Assembly: GCA_963736305.1 (NCBI GenBank)
Contig: CAVTOD010000005.1
Span: forward strand, 1 to 64,000
Direction: 5' to 3'
DNA: 64,000 bases
DNA from: DASUPK01 sp963736305
GTDB lineage: Bacteria > Actinomycetota > Thermoleophilia > Solirubrobacterales > 70-9
Below, piece after piece: positions 8,289 to 15,383 of the stretch; within the stretch, counting starts at the first letter, position 1; every line of letters starts with the position of its first letter. The notes beneath the pieces are model-generated. The model had not been told where the DNA came from, ran no database searches, and saw only the letters and a list, made by a program, of their open reading frames with translations. Position numbers and translations under genes: made by a program.

Positions 8289-8666
8289 ATGGAGGACTTC
8301 ACCTATGAATGGGAGTTGGAAAAGCCGGTTGACCAGGTCCGGCGTGACATGCGCTCAAACCTGCCGCCGCGCCTATCGAAGTGGGGCTATCGGCCCACGG
8401 CCCAAGACGAAACCTCAATGGCCTTTGAGCGCACTTACGCCTCCGGGGTGGCGATTTTCTTGGCGATCATCCTGTTCCCCATTGGGCTGATCTTCCTCTT
8501 GTTCTTGCGCAAGACCGCAATCCTGGTTTTCACCATCGAGGCAGACGGTGGCACTAGCAAGGTGAGGGCAAATGGTGAGGCGAGCAAGCGCCTCCGAGAA
8601 GGGCTGATGGGTTCGTACCCGCCCGATGCACCTAGACCAGCGGGCGGCAAGGTAGGCCCTGCCTAG
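8289..8666 (+). CDS. Small membrane protein, unknown function
   Basis: Product of 125 aa from ATG 8289, the start that best fits the promoter just upstream. A soluble N-terminal part of about 50 residues (EWELEKPVDQVRRDMRSNLP) is followed by one hydrophobic stretch (GVAIFLAIILFPIGLIFLLFL, roughly 56-76) and a small polar C-terminal domain ending in a Pro/Gly tail. No family recognised. The layout suggests a membrane-tethered regulator or accessory protein. It lies downstream of the insertion sequence and upstream of another membrane protein on the same strand, in low-GC island DNA. Confidence 0.6.
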   Translation: MEDFTYEWELEKPVDQVRRDMRSNLPPRLSKWGYRPTAQDETSMAFERTYASGVAIFLAIILFPIGLIFLLFLRKTAILVFTIEADGGTSKVRANGEASKRLREGLMGSYPPDAPRPAGGKVGPA

Positions 8667-8690
8667 AACTGAGAAGCCCCGCCGTAGGAT

Positions 8691-9305
8691 GTGCCCCAGC
8701 TAATGGGCCGGAGCGTCGTTCTCTACTTCAGGGGTCCCGTCGCCACGGTCGGCGGCGCACTGTCCTTCTTGCTGGCGGCTGTTGCAGTTGCCCAGTTGGT
8801 ACGGGGCGAGTCGGTTTGGATGTGGCTGTGCTTTGCCCTGCTCGCCCTCGTGGCGGTCAGCTTCTACAAGTTCCACCAAGTGCAGGTTGAAGCAAGAGAG
8901 CGAGCAGAGGCCCTGCCCAATCAAGTGGAAGAGCTGATTAGCGAGGGCATGAAGCTGCTGGATGACATGTCCGGGCCAATGTCTCCCCCGTATCCACTGG
9001 CTCCCGATGCGAAGCGCTTGGATGAGGGCTTCGACTTCTTCGAGCGAGCCAGGCAACTCGTCATTGCTGCTGGCAGACCCTCCCTCCTGTTGGACCTAGA
9101 CAGAGGAATCCGGAAAGTGAGGGAACGTGACCGGGAGAAACGCGAGCGGCAGGATCAACAGGAGGAAGAGCGCCAGAGGCGGGGCGAAAAGGTCACCGAC
9201 GCGGAGAAGTTGAAGCGTTGGGCCGAGATGATGCACAAGCGACCCGCGATGATGATGGAGGCATACCTAGAGGGTCTTGCAGAGGTTCGGAAGAGTCTTC
9301 CTTGA
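8691..9305 (+). CDS. Two-helix membrane protein with charged C-terminal coil
   Basis: Starts at GTG 8691 or ATG 8703; the second fits better with TAGGAT (8685-8690) acting as a -10 box. Two hydrophobic segments near residues 18-35 and 42-59 form a hairpin. A cytoplasmic part follows that is rich in charged residues, including a strongly helical Glu/Arg/Gln run (REKRERQDQQEEERQRR) near 145-165. No domain recognised. It resembles the other small membrane proteins of this island in architecture only. Confidence 0.6.
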   Translation: MPQLMGRSVVLYFRGPVATVGGALSFLLAAVAVAQLVRGESVWMWLCFALLALVAVSFYKFHQVQVEARERAEALPNQVEELISEGMKLLDDMSGPMSPPYPLAPDAKRLDEGFDFFERARQLVIAAGRPSLLLDLDRGIRKVRERDREKRERQDQQEEERQRRGEKVTDAEKLKRWAEMMHKRPAMMMEAYLEGLAEVRKSLP

Positions 9306-9320
9306 TTAGGCCGGTCGGCG

Positions 9321-9554
9321 CTAAGGGCCATTCCAGCCACCGGGGTCCTGGCCACGCCAGCCCTCCGGCTCGCCGCATCGCCAGCCGAGACAAGGCCCGC
9401 TGGAAGAGTTAGAGGCGAGCCGTCCGTTGTCCCAGGGCATCACTGAGCAACTCACCTTCCCGGCGTCCTCGCAGTTCTGGCGGTGCTGCTCGCCCGCGAA
9501 CCAGAGCACGGCGAGCACTCCCAGGATGGCCACGGCGAGGACAGCCCACTTCAC
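9321..9554 (-). CDS. Small single-pass exported protein, leaderless start
   Basis: The frame could extend to 9626, but GTG 9554 is preferred: it lies eight bases from a TAGGGT -10 box of the shared island promoter, giving a leaderless message, and removes an Arg/Gly-rich nonsense N-terminus. The product is about 77 aa, starting VKWAVLAVAILGVLAVLWFAG (one transmembrane helix), then a short domain with four cysteines (NCEDAG, SCSVMPW, PCLGWRC). Those could form disulfides outside the membrane. Function unknown. Confidence 0.55.
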   Translation of the reverse strand: MKWAVLAVAILGVLAVLWFAGEQHRQNCEDAGKVSCSVMPWDNGRLASNSSSGPCLGWRCGEPEGWRGQDPGGWNGP

Positions 9555-9562
9555 GGGGTCCG

Positions 9563-9591
9563 ACCCTATTCCGCCGCTCCCTCCCCGTCTA
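9563..9591 (-). promoter_or_regulatory. Island promoter copy C (TAGACG-17-TAGGGT)
   Basis: TAGACG (9586-9591) and TAGGGT (9563-9568) on the minus strand, 17-base spacer, eight bases before GTG 9554. Spacer sequence closely matches copies A and B. Confidence 0.62.
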
Positions 9592-9673
9592 GAGCCGCCA
9601 GCCCGTAGGGTTGGAGCGGCCACCATCCGGTCAGCAACCCTAGTCCGACGTTGCGCCGCGTTAGGGTCGAGCC

Positions 9674-10408
9674 GTGGCGTGGAACCAAGTACGCGACTCG
9701 GTTCGGCGGGCCGACGATTTCTGGTTGGTGGACCTCACAGTTGTCCCGCCCGATAGCTGGTTCCAGCGGGTTCTCATCTACGTACTGCGGTGCTACCGCC
9801 TAGCCCTTCCATGGCTCATCAGCAGCTTTGGCGGGCTGGCGACCATTGCGGGAATCAGCCTGGTGACGGTCTGGGGGATCGTCAAGAACCTCAATGCCGG
9901 GGATGTGGTGATCGGCGCTGTCAGCTTCCTGTTGATCTTGTTGGTGATCGGTGCTTATCGCCTCTGGAACGACACCGAAGCGGACAAGGGGCTTGCCCTT
10001 CAGTATCTGTATGCCTACCAACAGGCCGAAGGTGTGCGCACCGATTCCATGGCTTTGCGCGAGGCGGCAGGGCACTTTCTCGCGTGGGGCCTGGACCTCG
10101 CCGGACTCAAGACGAGGGTGGAGGTTGAGGGGGCGAGAGAGCAATGCAAGCTATGGGCTGATTCGCTGCGGGAGTTCGTAGCCGACGCCTATGGGATGGG
10201 AGAGCACGCGGTGCTTCTTGTTCGCGTGCCGGTTGACGATCCTCCGATCCAGCAGGTTCGGGAAGGCGTCAAGTACTTGCATGAGGTATTGGAAACACGC
10301 GGTGCCTCACTCGATGTGCGGGACGGGTTTGATCCGCAGGGGTGGATCGAGGCATTTACGCAGCAGCCCGAAGACGATGGCACCGAGGGCGCTAACGGTC
10401 AGCCGTAG
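9674..10408 (+). CDS. Two-helix membrane protein, unknown function
   Basis: Product of 244 aa from GTG 9674; TAGGGT at 9662-9667 ends six bases upstream, so the transcript is probably leaderless. An amphipathic N-terminal segment (about 1-50) precedes two transmembrane helices (about 53-72 and 79-98). A cytoplasmic domain of about 145 aa follows, with a helical repeat-like look (LALQYLYAYQQAEGVRTDSMALREAAGHFLAW split over two helices). The last 20 residues are acidic and disordered. No family recognised. It is the last gene before the putative attachment region. Confidence 0.6.
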   Translation: MAWNQVRDSVRRADDFWLVDLTVVPPDSWFQRVLIYVLRCYRLALPWLISSFGGLATIAGISLVTVWGIVKNLNAGDVVIGAVSFLLILLVIGAYRLWNDTEADKGLALQYLYAYQQAEGVRTDSMALREAAGHFLAWGLDLAGLKTRVEVEGAREQCKLWADSLREFVADAYGMGEHAVLLVRVPVDDPPIQQVREGVKYLHEVLETRGASLDVRDGFDPQGWIEAFTQQPEDDGTEGANGQP

Positions 10409-10439
10409 GGCCTGGCCCCCAAACGGCTTCCCGAGAGAT

Positions 10440-10461
10440 TTGGTACCCGATTGGTACCCGC
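10440..10461 (+). repeat. Tandem 11-bp repeat TTGGTACCCGM
   Basis: TTGGTACCCGA (10440-10450) is followed directly by TTGGTACCCGC (10451-10461). Short directly repeated GGTACC-containing motifs beside a tRNA fragment look like arm-type integrase sites; this is inference, as no tyrosine integrase gene lies nearby. Confidence 0.45.
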
Positions 10462-10523
10462 TACCTGTCGGCTGTCTGTCCCCAGAAAGATGAAACCCCG
10501 GCGCTAGCAGCGGCTTCGCGGAG

Positions 10524-10570
10524 GGTGAGCGACCGGACTCGAACCGGCGACCACCTGGACCACAACCAGG
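10524..10570 (-). other. 3' part of a tRNA-His(GUG), probable att remnant
   Basis: On the minus strand a perfect anticodon arm (CCTGG, loop TTGTGGT, CCAGG) is followed by a variable loop, a T-arm (GCCGG TTCGAGT CCGGT), a 3' acceptor strand CGCTCAC and the discriminator C expected of tRNA-His. The matching 5' acceptor GTGAGCG and most of the D-arm are missing; the sequence upstream is GGGGGGTTGCTCAGGTG. An integrated element duplicates exactly this 3' half of its target tRNA, so an old attachment site is likely. It ends 33 bases before typA. Confidence 0.6.
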
Positions 10571-10603
10571 CACCTGAGCAACCCCCCTACCATCCCGCGC
10601 CCG

Positions 10604-12461
10604 ATGCCCCGCCGCTCCGACCTCCGCAACGTCGCGATCATCGCTCACGTCGACCATGGCAAGACGACGCTCGTCGACGCCATGCTCTGGCAGTCCGGCG
10701 CGTTTCGGTCCGGCCAGGACGTCGCCGAGCGGGTCATGGACTCCATGGATCTCGAGCGGGAGAAGGGGATCACGATCCTCGCCAAGAACACGGCCGTTCG
10801 GTACGGGGAGACCAAGCTCAACATCATCGACACGCCCGGGCATGCGGACTTCGGTGGGGAGGTCGAGCGCGGGCTGACGATGGTCGATGGGGTGCTGCTC
10901 CTCGTCGACGCCTCCGAGGGGCCCCTCCCCCAGACTCGCTTCGTCCTCCGCAAGGCGCTCGAGGCGAAGCTGCCGGTGATCCTGGTGGTGAACAAGGTCG
11001 ATCGGCCCGATGCTCGGATCGGCGAGGTGGTCGATGAGGTCTATGAGCTCTTCCTCGACCTCGATGCCGACGAGTCGCAGATCGACTTTCCGATCGTCTA
11101 CACGAACGCCCGGGCCGGCTGGGCCTCGCTGGAGGAGGGCGCAGAGGGCACCGACCTCTCCCCCCTCCTCGACCTGGTGCTGGAGCGGATCCCGGCGCCC
11201 GAGTACGAGGAGGGCGCGCCGCTGCAGGCGCACGTCACCAACCTGGACGCGTCCCCTTATGTAGGGCGGCTCGCGCTCTGCCGGGTGCGGAACGGGACGA
11301 TTCGCGACGGGCAGCGGATCGCCTGGTGCCGGGCGAACGGCGAGATCTCCAACGCGACGGTCAGCAACCTCTACGTGACCGAGGCGCTCGACCGGGTGGA
11401 GGCCACCGAGGCCGGGCCCGGCGAGATCATCGCCGTCGCCGGCCTGCCCGACGTGACGATCGGGGAGACGCTCGCCGATCCCGAGGACCCGCGGCCGCTG
11501 CCGGTGATCACGGTGGACGAGCCCTCGCTCTCGATCACGGTCGGGATCAACACCTCGCCGCTGGCGGGCAAGGAGGGCTCGAAGCTGACGGCGCGGCAGA
11601 TCCGCGACCGCCTCGACCAGGAGCTGATCGGGAACGTCTCGATCCGGGTCCGGGACACCGAGCGGCCCGAGGTCTGGGAAATAGAGGGCCGCGGCGAGCT
11701 GCAGCTGGTGGTGCTGCTGGAGCTGATGCGGCGCGAGGGGTTCGAGCTCACCGCCGGCCAGCCGCAGGTGCTGACCCGCGAGGTCGACGGGAAGCTCTGA
11801 ACGAGCCGGTCGAGCTCCTCTCGATCGACGTGCCCGAGGACTTCGTCGGCGTCGTCACCCAGGCGCTCGCGGTGCGCAAGGGGCGGATGGAGCAGATGAT
11901 CAATCACTCGACCGGCTGGGTCCGCCTGGAGTTCCTGGTGCCGGCGCGCGGGCTGATCGGCTTCCGGACCGAGTTCCTGACCGAGACCCGCGGCACCGGC
12001 CTGATGCATCACGTCTTCGATCGCTGGGAGCCCTGGGCCGGCGACCTGCGGATGCGGCCGACCGGCTCGCTGGTCGCCGACCGCCAGGGGAAGACCGCCG
12101 CCTTCGCCCTGTTCTCCCTGCAGGAGCGCGGCACGCCTCTTCGTCGGCCCGGGCGAGGACGTCTACGAGGGAATGATCGTCGGCGAGAACTCGCGCGCCG
12201 AGGACATCGACGTCAACGCGATCAAGGAGAAGCAGCAGACCAACGTCCGGGCGGCGTCGGCCGACGAGCTGATCCGGCTGGTGCCGGCGAAGCGCCTCTC
12301 GCTGGAGGAGGCGATCGAGTTCATCCGCGAGGACGAGTGCGTCGAGATCACGCCCGAGTCGGTGCGGCCGCGGAAGAGCGCCCTCGACCAGGTCGGAGCG
12401 GGTGAAGGCTGCCCGCACCCGGGCGCGGGCCGAGAAGGCCGCGGTCAACGGATCCGGCTGA
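10604..12461 (+). pseudogene. typA: TypA/BipA ribosome-associated GTPase with three frame changes
   Basis: TypA is a translational GTPase that helps 50S assembly and stress adaptation. The start MPRRSDLRNVAIIAHVDHGKTT holds the P-loop; DTPGHADFGGEV and NKVDRPDA are the G3 and G4 motifs. The coding sense moves through three frames. A two-base excess in CTCT near 11795-11798 creates a TGA, after which NEPVELLSIDVPED continues in another frame. An extra C near 12136-12137 and an extra G near 12395-12396 shift it twice more, ending at TGA 12459-12461. Every segment is otherwise well conserved (EFLTETRGTGLMHH, GENSRAEDIDVNAIKEKQ), so very recent decay or base-calling error is more likely than an old pseudogene. 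Confidence 0.85.
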
Positions 12462-12482
12462 CCCGGCCTATCGAGACCGGGT
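12461..12482. terminator. Weak bidirectional hairpin between typA and the next gene
   Basis: ACCCGG (12461-12466) pairs with CCGGGT (12477-12482) over a 10-base loop, between two converging genes. Confidence 0.4.
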
Positions 12483-12498
12483 CAGGCGGACAGATCGA

Positions 12499-12786
12499 TC
12501 AGGCGTGCTCTTCGACCTCGACCTCAAAGGTTGTCTCCTCCGGGGGTCCCGGTAGTCCCTGATCGCCGACCTCCTGGAGGCCGGGGAGCAGCGTCTCGTC
12601 GCGAAATCGCTCCCAGCTCTCCTGGGAATCGTGGATTGCGACGATGAACCAGCCGTCCGGCGTCTCACCGGCGAAGTGGTGGATCTGCCCGGCGGGCAGC
12701 CCCTCGGGCGGGTGGACCACCGCCACGGACGCCTCGTATTGGTCCTTGGTGCCGCCCTTGAACTTGTGCGTGATGCCGTACGCCAT
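12499..12786 (-). CDS. Small ABM-like dimeric alpha/beta-barrel protein
   Basis: Product of 95 aa starting MAYGITHKFKGGTKDQYEAS. The strand-helix-strand order, the central GWFIVAIHDSQESWERFRDETLLPGL and the overall size match proteins of the dimeric alpha-beta-barrel (antibiotic biosynthesis monooxygenase-like) superfamily. The acidic C-terminal tail is probably disordered. No active-site motif is evident, so the enzymatic role is open. It converges with typA and is probably transcribed alone from the 124-base gap upstream. Confidence 0.55.
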   Translation of the reverse strand: MAYGITHKFKGGTKDQYEASVAVVHPPEGLPAGQIHHFAGETPDGWFIVAIHDSQESWERFRDETLLPGLQEVGDQGLPGPPEETTFEVEVEEHA

Positions 12787-12910
12787 ATGAATCCTGTCGT
12801 CGAGGTTGGCCAGGGTGCAAGGCCACCCTAGCTTGGTGCCGCTCTGGCGTAAACGCGGACTCAGCTAGCTCACGATCGGGTCGGAGCCGGTCCGGAACAG
12901 CCGGATCGAC

Positions 12911-14263
12911 TCAGCCCGCGCTGGGATCGGCAGCAAACAGCCGCCAGTCGTCGGGGATTCCCTTGAGCTCGTGCTCGCCGCGCTCCTCGAAGGGGATCCC
13001 CGACCCGGCGACGAGATCCTTGACCGTGCTGGTGACGAGCACCTCCCCCGGCCCGGCCAGGGCTCCGACGCGCGCAGCGATGTGGACCGCGATGCCGCCG
13101 ACGTCATCGTCCATCACCTCGACCTCGCCCGAGTGGAGCCCGATGCGCACCTCCAGACCGATTGAGCGGGCCTGCTCAGCGATCGCGGCCCCGCAGCGAA
13201 TCGCACGCGCCGGGCCGTCGAAGGTGGCGAGGCAGCCGTCGCCGAGGGTCTTCACCTCCCGTCCCCTAAACCGTTCGAGATCCCGCCGCACCTCGTCTTG
13301 GTGCCTCGCGAGCTGCTCGCGCCAGCGCGCATCCCCGAGCTCCGCCGCTCTCTCCGTCGAGCCGACGATGTCCGTGAACATCACCGTCGCCAGCACGCGG
13401 TCGGGCTCGGCCACCGAGCGGGCGCCGGTCAGGAACTCCTCGATCTCGCCGACCACGGCCTCAGCGTCGCCCGCCCAGGGCAGATGGTCGATCCCCGGCA
13501 GCTCCACGTACCGGGCCCCCGGGATCTGCGCGGCGAGCTCCTCGCCGGCGCGTCGATAGACGACCCGGTCTCCGTGCCGGTGGATGACCAGCGTCGGGAC
13601 CTGAATCGTCGGCAGGATCTCTCGGACATCGATGTCGAGGAACATCTCGAAGATCTGCTGAACCATCGCTGGACTCGCGGAGGAGCGCTCCATACGGGCG
13701 GTGAACTCGAGGGCCTCGGGGTTGCCGGCGAAGCTCGGAGCGAAGAGCTCGACCATTCCCTCGGCGTCCTGCCCCCAGTAGGGGGCGATGAACTCGGCGG
13801 CGGACTCGCGAAGCGCCTCCGCGGGGGAGCCCCAGGGGTAGTCGGGCGCCTCGGTTGTACGCCCCATCGCGCCGTGGAGCACCAGGGCCGACACCCGTTC
13901 GGGGTGGGTGGCGGCGAACAGCACGCTCATCGGGCCGCCCTCGGAGATCCCGAAGAGCGCCGCGCGCTCGGAGCCGACGGCGTCCATCACCGCCCGGACG
14001 TCGTCGATCCGCAGCTCCAGGGTCGGCACCTCGGCGACGGGGTCGGACAACCCGTTGCCACGCTTATCGAAGATGATCAGGCGCGAGAACGAGCTGAGCC
14101 GCTCGAAGAAGTGAGCCATCGGAGGGGACTCCCACTGGAGCTCGAGGTGGGTCGAAAAGCCGAGGGCGAGGACCAGGTCGATTGGACCATCACCGACGAC
14201 CTGATAGGCGATCGAGGCGCCGCCGGACTTGGCGTACCGGGTCTGAGGAGAGGTCAGCGCAAT
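12911..14263 (-). CDS. Alpha/beta-hydrolase fused to class III adenylate/guanylate cyclase
   Basis: The N-terminal hydrolase-fold domain holds the nucleophile elbow GISEGGP and a terminal His region (GIDHLPWAGD). The C-terminal cyclase domain starts near VLATVMFTDIVGSTERAAELGD, with the first metal Asp in FTDIVGS, the second in KTLGDG, and VHIAARVGAL where most cyclases have the transition-state Asn-x3-Arg. Arg is kept but Asn is His. ATG 14119 would truncate the hydrolase: homologous sequence (ALTSPQTRYAKSGGASIAYQ) continues to an ATT codon at 14261-14263 with no ATG/GTG/TTG before it, so the start is unresolved. Probably makes cAMP in response to a small ligand bound by the hydrolase domain (inference). 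Confidence 0.85.
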   Translation of the reverse strand: MALTSPQTRYAKSGGASIAYQVVGDGPIDLVLALGFSTHLELQWESPPMAHFFERLSSFSRLIIFDKRGNGLSDPVAEVPTLELRIDDVRAVMDAVGSERAALFGISEGGPMSVLFAATHPERVSALVLHGAMGRTTEAPDYPWGSPAEALRESAAEFIAPYWGQDAEGMVELFAPSFAGNPEALEFTARMERSSASPAMVQQIFEMFLDIDVREILPTIQVPTLVIHRHGDRVVYRRAGEELAAQIPGARYVELPGIDHLPWAGDAEAVVGEIEEFLTGARSVAEPDRVLATVMFTDIVGSTERAAELGDARWREQLARHQDEVRRDLERFRGREVKTLGDGCLATFDGPARAIRCGAAIAEQARSIGLEVRIGLHSGEVEVMDDDVGGIAVHIAARVGALAGPGEVLVTSTVKDLVAGSGIPFEERGEHELKGIPDDWRLFAADPSAG

Positions 14264-14321
14264 CCTGAGCCGAATCGTATCCCCGCGGCGGCCGGATCCC
14301 GAGCCGCGAGCGCGCTACCAG

Positions 14322-14591
14322 TCAGCTCTCCGACTCCGCCTCGGCCTCCATCTTCTGGAGGCGGGTGTAGTAGTCGGCGAACTCGTTCAGGTGGGCCCAG
14401 GCGATCTTGCCCGTGGTGACCGGGTCGTCGTTGGTGACGTTGGTGCGCGGGTCGTGGCTGCCGTGCTCCAGCTCGACCTCCATGCCGATCCGGAACTGCT
14501 CGACGTCGAAGGGCGCGGTGTCCCAGTCGATTCCGATCTGCTCGCCGACGCTCCGAGCCTGATCGGCGCTGATCTTGCGCTCGGCGCTCAC
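14322..14591 (-). CDS. DUF5661 family protein
   Basis: About 89 aa from GTG 14591 (VSAERKISADQARSVGEQIG). The signature IGIDWDTAPFDVEQFRIGMEVELEHG, then DPRTNVTNDDPVTTGKIAWAHLNEFADYYTRL, matches DUF5661, small proteins of unknown function common in actinobacteria. The frame stays open to an ATG at 14633, but that would leave no room between it and the divergent vapB start at 14634. The 42-base gap probably contains both promoters. No biochemical role can be assigned. Confidence 0.75.
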   Translation of the reverse strand: MSAERKISADQARSVGEQIGIDWDTAPFDVEQFRIGMEVELEHGSHDPRTNVTNDDPVTTGKIAWAHLNEFADYYTRLQKMEAEAESES

Positions 14592-14633
14592 AGCCGGCAC
14601 TCTAACTGCCCGCTTGTGTGTCAAGCTGCGCAC

Positions 14634-14873
14634 ATGCGTTTACACATAAACCTCGAGGATGAACTCGTGGCGGAACTGGATAAGAGGGTCGGGAAGCGGA
14701 GGCGGAGCACCTTCATCGCGCAACTCCTTCGCCGGACGCTGGATGACGAGCGCCGTTGGGACGAGATCCTGGCTGCGCTCGGGACGATCCCGGCCGAGGG
14801 CCACGAGTGGGATGACGATCCGGCGGGCTGGGTGAGGGCACAGCGCCGGGCCGACCCGGATCGGGTGGGCTGA
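14634..14873 (+). CDS. VapB-type antitoxin
   Basis: Product of 79 aa starting MRLHINLEDELVAELDKRVG. This is a ribbon-helix-helix DNA-binding N-terminus followed by a short C-terminal arm (WDDDPAGWVRAQRRAD) that would wrap the toxin. ATG 14634 is chosen because upstream codons overlap the DUF5661 gene. The toxin frame follows directly after its stop, as in vapBC operons. The dimer is expected to bind the short promoter region upstream and repress the operon, as is known for the family. Confidence 0.82.
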   Translation: MRLHINLEDELVAELDKRVGKRRRSTFIAQLLRRTLDDERRWDEILAALGTIPAEGHEWDDDPAGWVRAQRRADPDRVG

Positions 14874-15263
14874 GTAGGACTCTTCCTGGACACCACCGTC
14901 CTGATCGATTCGCTGCGAGCGCGAGCGGCCGCCCAGCGCCTGCGTGACCTGAGTCTGTCGGAGGCACCGCCGCTCGTCTGCGCGATCAACATCGAGGAGC
15001 TGTGGCGTGGCGCCAGGCCCGAGGAAGAAGAGAGGATCGACGCTTTGGTCGCAGCGCTTCGGATCGTTCCGCTCGGTGCGCGCGAGGGATCGATGGCCGG
15101 GTCTTGGCGCCGCCGGTTCGCGGCGAGCGGGGTCACGCTCACCCAGGGCGACTGCCTGATCGCGGCGGCCGCGATAAGCGCCGGGGCGCGGCTCGCGACG
15201 GGCAACGTCCGCGACTTCCCGATGCCAGAGCTCGAGGTCGAGCACTGGCCGACCGGCACCTGA
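14874..15263 (+). CDS. VapC-type PIN-domain toxin, start codon unclear
   Basis: PIN-domain ribonuclease of about 128 aa. Acidic metal ligands are all visible: LFLDTTVLIDS, INIEELWRG, TQGDCLIAAAA and TGNVRDFPMPEL. It is in the same frame as vapB and begins right after its TGA, but the first codons are GTA GGA CTC TTC CTG; there is no ATG, GTG or TTG before the first catalytic strand. Either GTA or CTG initiates, or one base differs from the true sequence (GTG). The first internal Met is far too late, beyond two catalytic residues. It should cleave RNA when VapB is degraded. Confidence 0.78.
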   Translation, partial: VGLFLDTTVLIDSLRARAAAQRLRDLSLSEAPPLVCAINIEELWRGARPEEEERIDALVAALRIVPLGAREGSMAGSWRRRFAASGVTLTQGDCLIAAAAISAGARLATGNVRDFPMPELEVEHWPTGT

Positions 15264-15287
15264 GCGCCGCCGGCTCAGCGCTCCGTG

Positions 15288-15383
15288 GTGGCGGTTCGAG
15301 CGGCCGCGAAGGAGGGGAAGATCAAGCAACGTGCCGCCGAGAAGACGGCGACCGAGGTTCGCGACGACCTCGAGGCGGCGTAG
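15288..15383 (+). CDS. Possible 31-aa peptide, weakly supported
   Basis: GTG 15288 opens a 31-codon frame rich in Ala, Lys and Glu (VAVRAAAKEGKIKQRAAEK). It ends immediately before the stop of the convergent glycosyltransferase. It could be a helical peptide, the tail of a lost gene, or chance. No clear ribosome site is seen. Confidence 0.2.
   Translation: MAVRAAAKEGKIKQRAAEKTATEVRDDLEAA

Noticed and set aside
10604..12461. Programmed frameshifting in typA
   Set aside because: Three separate shifts of mixed size without slippery heptamers or downstream structures; TypA is not known to use recoding, so error or decay is simpler.
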